From positions 1 to 10,351 of the forward strand of contig CAJKQZ010000078.1 of assembly GCA_905202115.1 (NCBI GenBank): DNA of 10,351 nt, in the 5' to 3' direction. The notes beneath the pieces were generated by a model. It made no database searches, was not told the origin of the DNA, and saw only the letters and a list, made by a program, of their open reading frames with translations. Shown here one piece after another: positions 1 through 8,278 of the stretch; within the stretch, counting starts at the first letter, position 1; each line of letters starts with the position of its first letter. A program made the position numbers and the translations under genes. Origin of the DNA: an uncultured Prevotellaceae bacterium (GTDB lineage Bacteria > Bacteroidota > Bacteroidia > Bacteroidales > Bacteroidaceae).

Positions 1-290
1 TGCCGGTGGGACGTTCGGACACCTGACAAAAATGTCATGTTCTGAAAGGTTCTGTTTTCATTCCGCGTTACGTCGGTCTTAGCGACATACGTATAGAAGG
101 CAGAGGCGGTGAGGCTGTAATGAATAAAGAAAAGCGGATAAAACTTGTTCCGGATTTCAGGAAATAAAACCGTTTTCTATATTTGATTTCTATTGAATCG
201 ATGAAGCCTGTTTTGAGAGTATATGGTTATCTCTCCTGGCTGTGTCCGGATAACGTCAATGATTACAGATTTATATTGGAATTATGTGCA
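1..290. other. Left-edge region without a supportable gene
   Basis: I see no gene I can support here. On the minus strand one frame is open from about position 175 to the left edge (roughly 58 codons), and on the plus strand one frame is open from the edge to about position 80. Neither shows a recognisable domain, a clear ribosome binding site or family resemblance, so either could be chance or the margin of a feature outside the window. A promoter-like element at 155-185 is listed separately. The long plus-strand frame that begins near 183 continues across the minus-strand gene at 342-1925 and is treated as antisense noise. Confidence 0.4.
155..185 (+). promoter_or_regulatory. Candidate Bacteroidota promoter, no gene behind it
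   Basis: TATATTTG at 178-185 fits the Bacteroidota -7 consensus TAnnTTTG exactly. TTTC at 155-158 is a one-base miss to the -33 TTTG, with 19 bp between them. Transcription would start near 192 and meet the hairpin terminator at 291-322, giving an RNA of about 130 nt with no convincing reading frame. The match may be chance in AT-rich sequence. Confidence 0.3.
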
Positions 291-322
291 AAAAAAGAGC
301 CTCGGTTAGAGGCTCCTTTTTT
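291..322 (-). terminator. Bidirectional intrinsic terminator of the PCMD operon
   Basis: A 7-bp stem, GAGCCTC (297-303) with GAGGCTC (309-315), closes a 5-nt loop. It is flanked by an A-run on the left (290-296) and a T-run on the right (317-322), so it can terminate in both directions. It lies about 20 nt beyond the stop codon of the minus-strand gene ending at 342, which makes it the natural end of that operon. Confidence 0.8.
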
Positions 323-341
323 GATTATTTGGAAAAAGTTC

Positions 342-1925
342 TTATTTATTGAATACTTTGACAACTTTTCCGTCGGAGTATTTAACCACATAAATATTAC
401 CCGGAAGCATTTCGTTTACTTTAACGCCTTCGATATTATATATGGAATTCACGGTTGCTTTTTCGGCAACAGCATTGTCAATGCTGTTCTGCTTGTCTAC
501 GTTGATTATGTATTGTTTGCTTTCGAGCAGGTCGTTCGATGTTGCTGTGATAGTGATTTTTGCACGGTTCTCATCGTTCTCGATATCTTTCTCTATGATT
601 GTTCCTACTCCGGTTGCGGTAACTTCGATATCGTTGGCCGTGATGTCAGAGGAGGAGCCGGCCGTGATGTCGTAGTCGTATTTGCCGGCGCTGAAACCGC
701 TTACAGGGATACCGCTTATCTTAACTTCCGAAACTCCGCAGTTGTAAACGAGCGACATGTCGTCGATATAGAGCGAGTCGATACTTCCTTTACCCGGATT
801 GGCGTTTGTCGAAGCCGTAACGTGGATAACCTTCTGTGCGAGAGTTGCTGCGTTGTCGGTATATTCAAACGGAATCGCCAGTCTTTGCCATGCGAAGTCG
901 TTGCTTTCTATCTGGGGATTCGCTGCAACAGCCACGACATTTGTATATTCCTTGTCTTCGGGATCCTGGTAGTATGTGCCGTCGGTTATCACGGCGCGTA
1001 TGGTTGCGTATGGATTATTTGCGTCGGGAGTTGCCTGCTTGAATTTAATCCAAGCAACAAGGCTGTCGGGACGGCCTTTGATGATAGAATAGAAAGCGTC
1101 GCCGTTAACGTCGGTGTCGGTCATGCTCATGTCGCTGTATGAGTGGTTGGCTGTATTGTCAGCAGAGATACTTCCCGCATTTATACGGCCTGTGGTTACG
1201 GTTCCGTTTGCAACGATAAATCCTAAAACTTTGGCAGAAGTTACGAGCAGACTTTTGCTTCCTTCCGAGCCGGGGCGGGTTATGTCGCTTGCAAAAGCGT
1301 GAGGTGTGCTTACTGCCATCCATGCTAAGGAGGCGGCAAGGCCATCGTTGGTGGCGCTCATGAAAGAGTGCCAGTTGTCGGGCTCGTCGCTCGTTCTGAT
1401 GTCTTCTGCATTGCTGGGATTGGTTACCGAAGCCGTGTGGAACTTCTCGAAATCCGAGTTTTCAATCTGGAAGCCGCGTGTACCGAATATTACTTTGATA
1501 ATCTGCCCAAGCATTTCGTTCATGTCGATGTCTATCGAAGTATAGAGCTTGTCGCCGCAGATTTCGGCGGTAAGGTCGACTGGAACTTCTCCGAGACCGG
1601 GGCCTGCCCAAAACTGAACATCAGGAAGATCACCAGGCACAATCGTTATTTTCTGAACGGTTTTAATAACCGTTATGTCGCCTTTGGTAACGCCGTCCAG
1701 ATTGTTGAGAACAATGTTGCCCACGGGCATTTCATTGCCTCCGAGAACCATTACGAAGTTCTTTAATTGCAGGTCGTATTTGCCGTTGTTTTCTTCTACG
1801 GAAATAACGGCGTCCTGCTTGGTTTCACTGCCGTTTATCGAAACGCGCAGTTTGTCCTTGTAATCCGTTGCCATTGCAACCGACGATACAAGAGCCAGCA
1901 TTAAAAGTGTAAATGTTTTTTTCAT
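342..1925 (-). CDS. Secreted calycin-like / PCMD / cadherin-like domain protein
   Basis: Last gene of the envelope operon, 527 aa; I infer it is exported and surface-associated. A signal peptide covers about residues 1-19, with an AMA cleavage site. Residues 20-150 match the calycin-like barrel family common in Bacteroides and Prevotella: LRVSINGSET, LKNFVM, VGNIVLNNL and ITIVPGD are typical. Residues 155-396 fit a PCMD (putative carbohydrate metabolism) beta-sandwich: FEKF, PDNWHSF, then FAWQRLAIPFEY and ending in SLYIDDMSLVYNC. Residues 397-477 resemble a cadherin-like sandwich (VKISGIPVSGFSAGKYDYDI, YIINV). Residues 480-527 form a tail with IYNIEGVKV and PGNIYVVKYSDGK, the kind that closes many exported Bacteroidales proteins and may be a sorting signal. 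The gene starts 26 nt after its upstream neighbour, with no strong Shine-Dalgarno. Carbohydrate binding is only a guess from the domain name. Confidence 0.85.
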   Translation of the reverse strand: MKKTFTLLMLALVSSVAMATDYKDKLRVSINGSETKQDAVISVEENNGKYDLQLKNFVMVLGGNEMPVGNIVLNNLDGVTKGDITVIKTVQKITIVPGDLPDVQFWAGPGLGEVPVDLTAEICGDKLYTSIDIDMNEMLGQIIKVIFGTRGFQIENSDFEKFHTASVTNPSNAEDIRTSDEPDNWHSFMSATNDGLAASLAWMAVSTPHAFASDITRPGSEGSKSLLVTSAKVLGFIVANGTVTTGRINAGSISADNTANHSYSDMSMTDTDVNGDAFYSIIKGRPDSLVAWIKFKQATPDANNPYATIRAVITDGTYYQDPEDKEYTNVVAVAANPQIESNDFAWQRLAIPFEYTDNAATLAQKVIHVTASTNANPGKGSIDSLYIDDMSLVYNCGVSEVKISGIPVSGFSAGKYDYDITAGSSSDITANDIEVTATGVGTIIEKDIENDENRAKITITATSNDLLESKQYIINVDKQNSIDNAVAEKATVNSIYNIEGVKVNEMLPGNIYVVKYSDGKVVKVFNK

Positions 1926-1951
1926 AAGCTTTTTGTTGAAAGTTCTTACTG

Positions 1952-2704
1952 TTATTTTAGTTTATAAGTTATTCCTATTGTTCCGTAAATAGGATAAAGC
2001 GTCTGTTCTATTGTATGGAAATTGCTTTTATGTATTCCTGTGAGCCCCCATGTTATGTCGCCTGATACTCCCCAGCGCTTGTTGAAGCGCCAGTCGGCTC
2101 CGGCATCGATTCCGAATTGAATCCGTCTCATGTTTTCGCTGAAATCAAAGGTTCCGCGCGTATCCTTAGTGGAGCCGATGTTTATTTTTGCTCCGGTGGG
2201 AGTGTTCTCGCGCAGGTATCCGTTGTAAACATATCCTTCGAATGTGTGGGAAGTTATGTAGGAAAAATATGGGCCGAACTTAAGATTGACGTTTTTGCCC
2301 ACGGAATACGTTGCGACTACCGGCAAAGTGAGCATCCATAGTTCCACTTTTGTTACGTTGTTGCCGGTGAAATATCCTTTGAGCGATTCTCCGCCGCGCA
2401 CTATCGACATGCGGTAGTTCATTACCTTTGCGTCGGTTTTCATGCCTTTGTTTTCGAGGAGCAGTCCCACCTGTGCCCCCCAGCGTCCTTTTATGTTTCT
2501 CTGCACATCGAAACCGAGCGAGTAATTCGGCTGGAGAGTGTATTTGTTGAGCTTGCGTATGGTTGCGGGCATGGGGAGCGGAGAAGTGCCGCCGATGTTG
2601 TATCCGAAGCGTACCTTATAGTTAAGGCTGTCGGTGATGTTGCGGCCCTTTGCCGGTAAAAAAGCGGCAAAGAGCATTGTTATGGCAAGTATGGATTTCA
2701 GCAT
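1952..2704 (-). CDS. Outer-membrane beta-barrel protein, porin/PorT-like family
   Basis: Middle gene of the envelope operon, 250 aa from the start chosen here. A signal peptide (MLKSILAITMLFAAFLPAKG) precedes a body of alternating amphipathic strands with glycine turns, such as YSLGFDVQRN, GAQVGLLLENKG, LKFGPYFSYI, FGIDAGADWRF and GTIGITYKLK at the end. This is the pattern of small eight-to-ten-strand outer-membrane barrels in Bacteroidota. An in-frame ATG 15 codons upstream (2749) would put a charged stretch ahead of the signal peptide and overlap the preceding gene, so I reject it. The chosen ATG follows the upstream stop after only 4 nt, which suggests translational coupling. It sits between two PCMD proteins, so it may anchor or partner them; that is inference. 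No substrate can be read from the sequence. Confidence 0.82.
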   Translation of the reverse strand: MLKSILAITMLFAAFLPAKGRNITDSLNYKVRFGYNIGGTSPLPMPATIRKLNKYTLQPNYSLGFDVQRNIKGRWGAQVGLLLENKGMKTDAKVMNYRMSIVRGGESLKGYFTGNNVTKVELWMLTLPVVATYSVGKNVNLKFGPYFSYITSHTFEGYVYNGYLRENTPTGAKINIGSTKDTRGTFDFSENMRRIQFGIDAGADWRFNKRWGVSGDITWGLTGIHKSNFHTIEQTLYPIYGTIGITYKLK

Positions 2705-2708
2705 GGTG

Positions 2709-3860
2709 TTATTCTTCGGTTTTGGAACAAATGATTCTGAATTTGTCAACCATAAGCGTACTGCCTATGGCACCTTCAAAATAGGCTCCGCGTTCGCTCG
2801 ATGAGCATACTATCGTAAAGTTGTAGCCGTAATTCTCTAATAATTGCTCGTCGATTTCTTCGTAATAGTTGAAGTTTATTTCAAACGGCGTCCATTCTTC
2901 CGTATTTATGAGGTTGTCCAGTTTTGCTATCGCAACGACCTGCGGGCTTGTCTGAACGTTGTCGCCGTATAGAACAATAGGGTTCCCGTCTGCGTCGTGA
3001 TTGCGGTAAACAACGGAGTATATTGTGCCGAAGTCTTTTTTGTCACGTTCTATTTTTCCTGCGGCATTCTGAAAATCCTCTCCGGCCGTATACTTGTAGT
3101 ATCCTGTGAACTTCAAGGGCTTTTTTTCGAGTGTTACGCCGAAACGCGTGGCGAGCATCGAATTGTCGAGGGCTTTGTTTACGTCGAACTCTCCTACAAA
3201 CAGGTTGCCTGCTGCCAGGCGCTTGTTTGCCATTACGCCGAACGGGCCCGTGCTGCGGGTGGTTAGCTTCACTGCGGCGCCGTCATAGCCGTCGGGCTCG
3301 GGCACGGTAGGATACATGTCGGGTGTGGCGGAACTCATGCTTATTTTGAAACCGGGATTTCCGGTGGACCAGATGTTTGCTTCTGTTCCGTCTTCTTTAA
3401 AGTCGAACCATGTATAGTATTTTCCGCTTTCGTCCAAACGGTAGCGTTCGAAGTCGAATTTAAGCGTATCGCTTATGGTACGCGTTATGGGTATGAACGA
3501 CACGCGGTAAGTGCGGTGCCATTTTCGGTCTTCCGAGGTGACTGTATAAATTACCGGCCCGTTGCTGAAATCTTGCACAGACCCGTTGGCGGGTACTATG
3601 GTGGCGCCTTTGGTTATAACGAATTTTGGGGCAAGGGCTGAAAGGTCTGCTTTTTTTCTTATGTTGAATGTTATTTCCGAGTTGGTGTATAAAACGTTGA
3701 CCATAGTGTCGCTTACGTTGAAGAACATTTCCTCGGGGTCGTTTATAGTTATGTATGCCTGTGTTATGTCGCATTCCGCCATTAGCGGTTCATCTTTGAA
3801 ACAAGAGGAAAATAACGTGGCGCATATAGTTATGAGCAGGATTAACTTACAGAACTTCAT
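2709..3860 (-). CDS. PCMD-domain lipoprotein, probably surface exposed
   Basis: First gene of the envelope operon, 383 aa from the ATG at 3860. The N-terminus is a lipoprotein signal (LILLITICATLFSSC) with the lipidated cysteine at residue 20, followed by FKDEP. The acidic pair just after the cysteine resembles the Bacteroidota lipoprotein export signal, so outward-facing anchoring is likely. Residues about 60-122 form an Ig-like domain with GATIVPANGS, DFSNGPVIYTVTSED and WHRTYRVSF, seen in front of PCMD domains. Residues about 133-378 are the PCMD domain (FDFERY, EEWTPFEINFNYYEE, STLMVDKFRI). An earlier in-frame ATG at 3920 would lie upstream of the predicted transcription start and push the signal peptide inward, so I reject it. 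The partner is likely the adjacent barrel; the ligand is unknown. Confidence 0.85.
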   Translation of the reverse strand: MKFCKLILLITICATLFSSCFKDEPLMAECDITQAYITINDPEEMFFNVSDTMVNVLYTNSEITFNIRKKADLSALAPKFVITKGATIVPANGSVQDFSNGPVIYTVTSEDRKWHRTYRVSFIPITRTISDTLKFDFERYRLDESGKYYTWFDFKEDGTEANIWSTGNPGFKISMSSATPDMYPTVPEPDGYDGAAVKLTTRSTGPFGVMANKRLAAGNLFVGEFDVNKALDNSMLATRFGVTLEKKPLKFTGYYKYTAGEDFQNAAGKIERDKKDFGTIYSVVYRNHDADGNPIVLYGDNVQTSPQVVAIAKLDNLINTEEWTPFEINFNYYEEIDEQLLENYGYNFTIVCSSSERGAYFEGAIGSTLMVDKFRIICSKTEE

Positions 3861-3891
3861 TATTTTGAATCGTAATGGTATGAATTCCGTG

Positions 3892-3921
3892 CAAAGGTAA
3901 GTTAAAAACTCTTCCGCCAAA
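3892..3921 (-). promoter_or_regulatory. Promoter of the PCMD/barrel operon
   Basis: Read on the minus strand, TTTG (3918-3921), an 18-bp spacer and TACCTTTG (3892-3899) match the Bacteroidota -33/-7 promoter. Transcription should start near 3885, leaving a leader of about 25 nt before the ATG at 3860. This placement is the main reason for preferring that start codon. Confidence 0.75.
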
Positions 3922-4157
3922 TAAATTTTCAGAAAAAGTTATACAAAACGCTTTTTTGAAGGTAAAAAATGTAATGTATGAATGATTGTAAGTACGGTGC
4001 ATGAGTTTTTTTGCAGAAAATATCGTTTTCGCTTTTTGTTTCAACGATTTTTCAGAGTCGGCATTGTTTGTGGGAAAGGTGTATATGATATATTTCGATG
4101 TGGGTTGGATATAAACAAAAACGGCCTTGTGCGAAAAAAAATATTTTTTTTCGCACG
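3922..4157. other. AT-rich intergenic stretch without a gene
   Basis: Between the operon promoter and repeat copy A I see only AT-rich sequence with runs of T and A. Short open frames on the minus strand here translate to low-complexity F/K/I/Y-rich peptides without domain character or ribosome binding sites. I see no gene, RNA or clear regulatory site. Confidence 0.5.
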
Positions 4158-4309
4158 GTAAAAAAGTTCCCGCAGATAATTTAAAATACAAGGGAGATAA
4201 TCAAAAATATGTCTGAGATATTTCAAAATATCTCAGACATATTTTTTGCTACATATACACGCGCTGATTCTCAACTACTTGGCCACTGACCGTTTTTGTC
4301 TGCAAAACT
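4158..4309 (+). repeat. Interspersed palindromic repeat, copy A (complete)
   Basis: These 152 nt align without gaps to 8411-8562 with 14 mismatches (about 91% identity). The right-hand part also matches the inverted copy at the window's right edge. The unit starts at GTAAAAAAGTTCCCGCAG, has a central palindrome (4203-4246), then a conserved right half containing TTGCTACATATACAC and CTGACCGTTTTTGT, and ends at GCAAAACT. It begins 17 nt beyond the stop of the hemerythrin-LuxR gene. There are no terminal inverted repeats or evident target-site duplications. Confidence 0.9.
4203..4246. terminator. Perfect 21-bp palindrome in repeat A, possible bidirectional terminator
   Basis: The arms at 4203-4223 and 4226-4246 are perfectly complementary over 21 bp around the core TGTCTGAGATA. 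The left edge is an A-run (4203-4207) and the right edge a T-run (4242-4247), so RNA of either strand would form a stem followed by U residues. It is the first strong hairpin downstream of the minus-strand regulator gene and can end its transcript. The stem is far longer and more AT-rich than an ordinary intrinsic terminator. Confidence 0.65.
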
Positions 4310-4326
4310 CTAAGGTCGCATGGGCG

Positions 4327-5283
4327 CTATTTCATTTTTACCTCGTCGAGGTTTACGAGTTTGTTTACTATGGCATATATAGTAAGTCCTGCTATTGAAT
4401 GTATGTTCAGCTTGCGTGAGATATTCTTGCGGTGGGTGAGAACGGTGTTTACTGATATGAAAAGTTTCTCGGCGATTTCCTTGTTGGTCATGCCCTTTAC
4501 CGCGCAGGCAAGTATTTCGCGCTCGCGTTCGCTTATAGCGTCGTGCGTCTCCTGTTTCTCTTGTACTTGCTCGATAGCGATGTTTTCGGAAGGCTTTATG
4601 GTGCTTTCGAGTTTTCTGAAAGCCGGTACGAACAGGGCGTTTTCGAGTTTGCAGTGGGTGTCGAGGTCGTTCTCGCAGGTGTAGATGTCGAACAAGGCGT
4701 CGTTCGGCAGATTTACGTTGTCGGAAGTGACGTTGTATTTTATTATCATGCTTTTCAGTTCCCTTAGCTTCAGTTCTATGGCCGAATGTCCGCGCAGAAA
4801 CTGCTCTATGGGGCGCGAGGCGGAGCGGTAGCCTTCGAGCAGCCGCGAAACGTAGGTGAATATTCTGTTGTTCTCGAATTCCATGTGCTTGCGCACTTCC
4901 GAAGTGTATTCGTCGTAAAATTTCAGGATAAGAAAGGCTACTTCGTTCTTTACCGAACAGTCTACCGCCTCGATAAGCTTTCGCCGTATTCGGGGAAGCT
5001 GGAAGTTCAGAAAGTAGTCGTGGGCGTTTTTCAGATACGACATCAGTGCGGGAATGGAAACGCTGTCGACGAAAAAGCTTGCGCATTCGTCGCCGAACTT
5101 TATGAAATTGGCAACGGCAAGAAATGTGTTTACGTCGACGCCGTTTTCCTGGCATACCTCGCTGACGGTCTTGTCGCCAACGCCCAACGGTATGCAGAAA
5201 CGGCTCATCGCCTGGAGCAAACGGTGCTCGTCGCGGATGATGTCGCACATCTTGTCGTTTGTTTTGTAGTATGAAGCAGACAT
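4327..5283 (-). CDS. Hemerythrin (RIC/YtfE-like) – LuxR-type transcriptional regulator
   Basis: A 318-aa one-component regulator. Residues about 35-60 (TVSEVCQENGVDVNTFLAV) resemble the ScdA N-terminal segment of RIC/YtfE iron-centre repair proteins. Residues about 80-225 form a hemerythrin-like four-helix bundle. Its candidate di-iron ligands are His88, His133/Glu137 (HMEFE), His166 and His210/Glu214 (HCKLE), and their spacing closely follows my recollection of the E. coli YtfE ligands. Residues about 250-307 are a LuxR helix-turn-helix: ISEREREILACAVKGMTNKE, IAEKLFISVNTV, HRKNISRKLNI. It lacks a receiver domain and membrane segments, so it is probably a cytosolic sensor of oxygen, nitric oxide or iron. 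It is divergent from feoAB, 241 bp away, which makes feoAB its likely target. The signal and target are inference; the architecture is clear. Confidence 0.88.
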   Translation of the reverse strand: MSASYYKTNDKMCDIIRDEHRLLQAMSRFCIPLGVGDKTVSEVCQENGVDVNTFLAVANFIKFGDECASFFVDSVSIPALMSYLKNAHDYFLNFQLPRIRRKLIEAVDCSVKNEVAFLILKFYDEYTSEVRKHMEFENNRIFTYVSRLLEGYRSASRPIEQFLRGHSAIELKLRELKSMIIKYNVTSDNVNLPNDALFDIYTCENDLDTHCKLENALFVPAFRKLESTIKPSENIAIEQVQEKQETHDAISEREREILACAVKGMTNKEIAEKLFISVNTVLTHRKNISRKLNIHSIAGLTIYAIVNKLVNLDEVKMK

Positions 5284-5340
5284 GTGGGCATAAATGTTCT
5301 ATGACTGCAAAATAAATATTTTTATTACAGTTACGGTGTC

Positions 5341-5431
5341 ACCATATTCGGGTATTTTTGTCTGAAAAGCGCGAAAAAGATAACCATAAACGGGTATCGG
5401 AGAATTTTTTTACATCACTATAATTCGGTAT
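5341..5431. promoter_or_regulatory. Direct repeats in the regulator–feoAB control region
   Basis: ACCATAnnCGGGTAT occurs at 5341-5355 and again at 5383-5397, exactly 42 bp apart, or four turns of the helix. A weaker third version (ATAATTCGGTAT) lies at 5420-5431. A small odd palindrome, GGTGTCACC, overlaps the first copy at 5335-5343. The sites lie between the divergent start codons and upstream of the feoAB promoter, where operators are expected. Which protein binds, if any, cannot be read from the sequence. Confidence 0.45.
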
Positions 5432-5469
5432 TAAGTATCATGGTGGCGCAAAAGTGAATATCGCAGCGG

Positions 5470-5499
5470 TTTTAATTTTATAAGGAATAGGTATCTTTG
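5470..5499 (+). promoter_or_regulatory. Promoter of feoAB
   Basis: TATCTTTG at 5492-5499 is an exact TAnnTTTG -7 element. TTTT at 5470-5473 stands in for the -33 TTTG at 18 bp. Transcription would start near 5506, giving a leader of about 19 nt. The imperfect -33 would fit a promoter that needs an activator or is regulated. Confidence 0.65.
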
Positions 5500-5515
5500 C
5501 ACAAAATAAAAACAT

Positions 5516-5521
5516 GAAGGA
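5516..5521 (+). promoter_or_regulatory. Ribosome binding site of feoAB
   Basis: GAAGGA lies 3 nt before the ATG at 5525 and is the clearest Shine-Dalgarno in the window. It sits inside a three-codon frame (ATG AAG GAA TAA, 5514-5525) whose stop overlaps the feoAB start as TAATG. It supports 5525 as the start codon. Confidence 0.55.
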
Positions 5522-5524
5522 ATA

Positions 5525-7951
5525 ATGCGCTTGTCCGAACTTAATACCGGCGAGAGAGGAGTGATCGTAAAGGTTTACGGCACCGGCAGCTTTCGTAAAC
5601 GGATAGTCGAAATGGGTTTTATCAAGGGAAAGACTATCGAAGTCGTGCTGAACGCGCCGTTGCACGACCCTATCGTTTACGAAATCATAGGCTATAAGAT
5701 TTCCCTCCGCCGCGAAGAAGCCAGGATGATAGAAGTAATAAGCGAACACGAAGCGAAACTGGCTTCCGTGGGACACGATTCCGATTTGAAGCCGATTATA
5801 TCGCACGAACCGCAGGTGGGAACGACGGCCGGCGCAGAGGACGATACGCATATCAAACTCATGGAACGCCTTGCCGACGAACGGGGGAAAAACATAAAGG
5901 TGGCTCTCGTGGGAAACCCTAACTGCGGAAAAACTTCGCTATACAATGTTGCTTCGGGAAGCCATGAGCATGTCGGCAACTACTCCGGTGTTACCGTCGA
6001 CGCAAAGGAAGGTACGCTCGACTACAATGGTTATCATTTCGTGATAGTCGACCTTCCCGGCACGTACTCGCTTTCGGCTTACAGCCCCGAAGAACTGTAT
6101 GTAAGGCGCAACCTCATTGAAAACACTCCCGATGTGATAATAAACATCGTCGACGCCACCAACCTCGAAAGGAACCTTTATCTCACCATGCAGCTCATAG
6201 ACATGAACATGCCTATGGTGATAGCTCTCAACATGTACGACGAGCTTGAGAAAAGCGGCGACAGATTCGACCGTGAGAACCTTGCGGCCATGCTCGGCGC
6301 GCCGATTGTTCCTACCGTGGGGAGAAGCGGCGAGGGGCTGCCGGAGCTTTTTGACGCAGTGATAAACGTTTACAATAGAACCGACGAAATCTCCCAGCGT
6401 CACATTCACGTTAACCACGGGGCGGAGTTGGAACAATCCATAAACCGTGTGCGTCGCGCTCTCGGCAAGAACGATGACCTGCGCTCGCAGTATTCCTTGC
6501 GCTATCTTTCCATAAAGCTTTTGGAAAACGACAGCGAGGTCGAGAAACTTGTCGACACGCTTAAAAACCGCGACGAGATAATAGCCGTTTGCTACGAAGA
6601 GAAGCAGCGCCTTGAAAAGGCCCTCGGCGAATCGAGCGAATCGGCAATTGTCGACGCGAAATACGGATTTATTTCGGGAGCACTCAAAGAAACTTATCAT
6701 CCAAAACAGGAGCGCCGCAACCATAAAACAATCAGCGAGCGGATAGACGCTGTTGTAACGCATAGAATTTTAGGTTATCCTATCTTCTTTCTGGTGCTTT
6801 ACGTTATATTCGAGGCCACGTTCAAGCTTGGGAATTTTCCTATGGAATGGATTGATGAGATTATAGGAAAATTCGGCGATTTCGTTGCGATAAACATGGC
6901 CGACGGCCCTCTGAAAGACCTTGTGGTCGACGGAATAATAGGCGGAGTGGGGAGTGTGATAGTTTTCCTTCCCAATATATTGATTCTTTACTTCTTCATA
7001 TCCCTTCTCGAGGACACCGGCTACATGGCGCGCGCCGCTTTTATAATGGATAAGCTCATGCATAAGATGGGCCTGCACGGCAAATCGTTCATTCCTATGG
7101 TAATGGGATTCGGCTGCAACGTGCCGGCCGTTATGGCAACGAGAACGATCGAGAGCCCCAAAAGTCGCCTGGTTACAATGCTCGTAACGCCGCTCATGTC
7201 GTGCAGCGCAAGACTTCCGATATATATAGTGCTTATAGGGGCGTTCTTTCCCAAACATGCCTCGCTCGTAATGCTGTCGATATATACTTTGGGAATCGTC
7301 ATGGCTGTGATTATGGCGAGGATATTCAGTAAAATGCTGATGAAGAAAGGCAATCTTCCTTTTGTAATGGAACTGCCGCCTTACCGCGTGCCTACAAGGA
7401 AGTCTATAGTCAGACATACGTGGGAAAAGGGGCACCAGTATCTGAGAAAAATGGGAGGAATAATTCTCGTTTGCAGTATTTTTATATGGTTCTTGGGATA
7501 TTTTCCGCGTTCTTCCGGACAGACGTTCCGACAACAGCAGGAAAATTCATACTTAGGTAGTATAGGACACGCCATATCTCCGATAATGGACCCGCTCGGT
7601 TTCGATTGGAAAATGGATGTGGGCATTGTTACCGGCGTGGGTGCGAAAGAATTGGTCGTAAGCTCGCTCGGAGTGATGTATAGTGAGGACAGAAGCAACG
7701 CGGACTTGTCCGGCGGAGGGGATGAGTCGGCCGATACGCATTTGCAGCAGGCTTTGGCGAAATCTACAACGCCTCAGGCCGCATTGGCCTACATGGTGTT
7801 CGTGCTGTTATACTTTCCGTGCCTGGCAACTATCGTTGCCATAAAAAACGAATCGGGGCAATGGAGGTGGGCTTTGTTTACGGCCGTTTATACTACAGCT
7901 CTGGCATACGCGATGTCGTTTTTGACATACAGGGTGGCTCTGTTGTTTTAG
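5525..7951 (+). CDS. feoB: Ferrous iron transporter, FeoA–FeoB fusion
   Basis: An 808-aa inner-membrane GTP-dependent Fe(II) importer. Residues 1-72 are a FeoA SH3-like domain (LSELNTGERG, RIVEMGFIKG). After a charged linker, the FeoB G domain starts near 123: G1 GNPNCGKTS (130-138), G2 region GVTVD, G3 DLPG (176-179), G4 NMYD (236-239) and G5 near 264-271. A helical guanine-dissociation-inhibitor-like part follows to about 400. The membrane domain starts near 415 and carries both Gate motifs: GFGCNVPA with Cys531, and SCSAR with Cys560. GAKELVVSSLGVMYS and a hydrophobic C-terminus follow. Length and order match intact Bacteroidota FeoAB fusions; I see no frameshift or missing motif. FeoA-FeoB fusion is usual in this phylum. 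It is transcribed alone from 5470-5499, divergent from the hemerythrin-LuxR regulator. Confidence 0.97.
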   Translation: MRLSELNTGERGVIVKVYGTGSFRKRIVEMGFIKGKTIEVVLNAPLHDPIVYEIIGYKISLRREEARMIEVISEHEAKLASVGHDSDLKPIISHEPQVGTTAGAEDDTHIKLMERLADERGKNIKVALVGNPNCGKTSLYNVASGSHEHVGNYSGVTVDAKEGTLDYNGYHFVIVDLPGTYSLSAYSPEELYVRRNLIENTPDVIINIVDATNLERNLYLTMQLIDMNMPMVIALNMYDELEKSGDRFDRENLAAMLGAPIVPTVGRSGEGLPELFDAVINVYNRTDEISQRHIHVNHGAELEQSINRVRRALGKNDDLRSQYSLRYLSIKLLENDSEVEKLVDTLKNRDEIIAVCYEEKQRLEKALGESSESAIVDAKYGFISGALKETYHPKQERRNHKTISERIDAVVTHRILGYPIFFLVLYVIFEATFKLGNFPMEWIDEIIGKFGDFVAINMADGPLKDLVVDGIIGGVGSVIVFLPNILILYFFISLLEDTGYMARAAFIMDKLMHKMGLHGKSFIPMVMGFGCNVPAVMATRTIESPKSRLVTMLVTPLMSCSARLPIYIVLIGAFFPKHASLVMLSIYTLGIVMAVIMARIFSKMLMKKGNLPFVMELPPYRVPTRKSIVRHTWEKGHQYLRKMGGIILVCSIFIWFLGYFPRSSGQTFRQQQENSYLGSIGHAISPIMDPLGFDWKMDVGIVTGVGAKELVVSSLGVMYSEDRSNADLSGGGDESADTHLQQALAKSTTPQAALAYMVFVLLYFPCLATIVAIKNESGQWRWALFTAVYTTALAYAMSFLTYRVALLF

Positions 7952-8034
7952 GGCGCTGCGCAGAGATAACGGTGTTTTTGAGAAATTAAGTGTCTAAGTC
8001 CTGATTATATGAATATGCTCCCGCAGCAAATAAA

Positions 8035-8077
8035 AATTATGTCTGAGGTATTTTAATAAAATATCTCAGACATAATT
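8035..8077 (+). repeat. Diverged hairpin of the repeat family (relic, copy D)
   Basis: Arms of 20 bp (8035-8054 and 8058-8077) enclose a 3-nt loop and share the core TGTCTGAG...CTCAGACATA with the complete repeats. CTCCCGCAG just upstream recalls their left end, but the right half is missing. The only non-Watson-Crick position, G8048 with T8064, would be a G-U pair in plus-strand RNA, the direction of feoAB. The base pair next to ATGTC is swapped relative to copies A-C. Confidence 0.7.
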
Positions 8078-8078
8078 C

Positions 8079-8101
8079 AAATTATCTCTGAGATAATTTT
8101 T
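8079..8101 (+). terminator. Probable feoAB terminator hairpin
   Basis: A 9-bp stem, AAATTATCT (8079-8087) with AGATAATTT (8091-8099), has a 3-nt loop and runs into five T residues (8097-8101). It follows the larger hairpin at 8035-8077 directly and lies about 130 nt after the feoAB stop. The stem is AT-rich, so termination may depend on the two hairpins together. Confidence 0.5.
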
Positions 8102-8152
8102 CTGGTTCTTCGGCCGCAGTTTCGCATTTAGACTGAAATGTCTTCTTAGATA

Positions 8153-8183
8153 TTTGTTCTTTTGCGAAAATTGCATACTTTTG
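8153..8183 (+). promoter_or_regulatory. Promoter of tRNA-Gly
   Basis: TTTG (8153-8156), a 19-bp spacer and TACTTTTG (8176-8183) match the Bacteroidota promoter exactly. Transcription would begin near 8190, about 12 nt before the mature tRNA 5' end. Confidence 0.8.
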
Positions 8184-8201
8184 CATTAAAATAATAGTGT
8201 C

Positions 8202-8277
8202 GCGGTAGTAGCTCAGTTGGTAGAGCGTTGGCTTCCCAAGCCAAAAGTCGCGGGTTCGAGTCCCGTTTACCGCTCCA
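8202..8277 (+). tRNA. tRNA-Gly(CCC)
   Basis: A complete cloverleaf of 73 nt with an encoded CCA (8275-8277). The acceptor stem GCGGTAG pairs with TTACCGC, closing with a G-T wobble. The D arm holds AGTTGGTA, the anticodon stem TTGGC/GCCAA encloses TTCCCAA with anticodon CCC at 8235-8237, and the T arm is GCGGG-TTCGAGT-CCCGT. The anticodon reads GGG glycine codons. It has its own promoter and terminator and is a single-gene unit. Confidence 0.97.
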
Positions 8278-8278
8278 G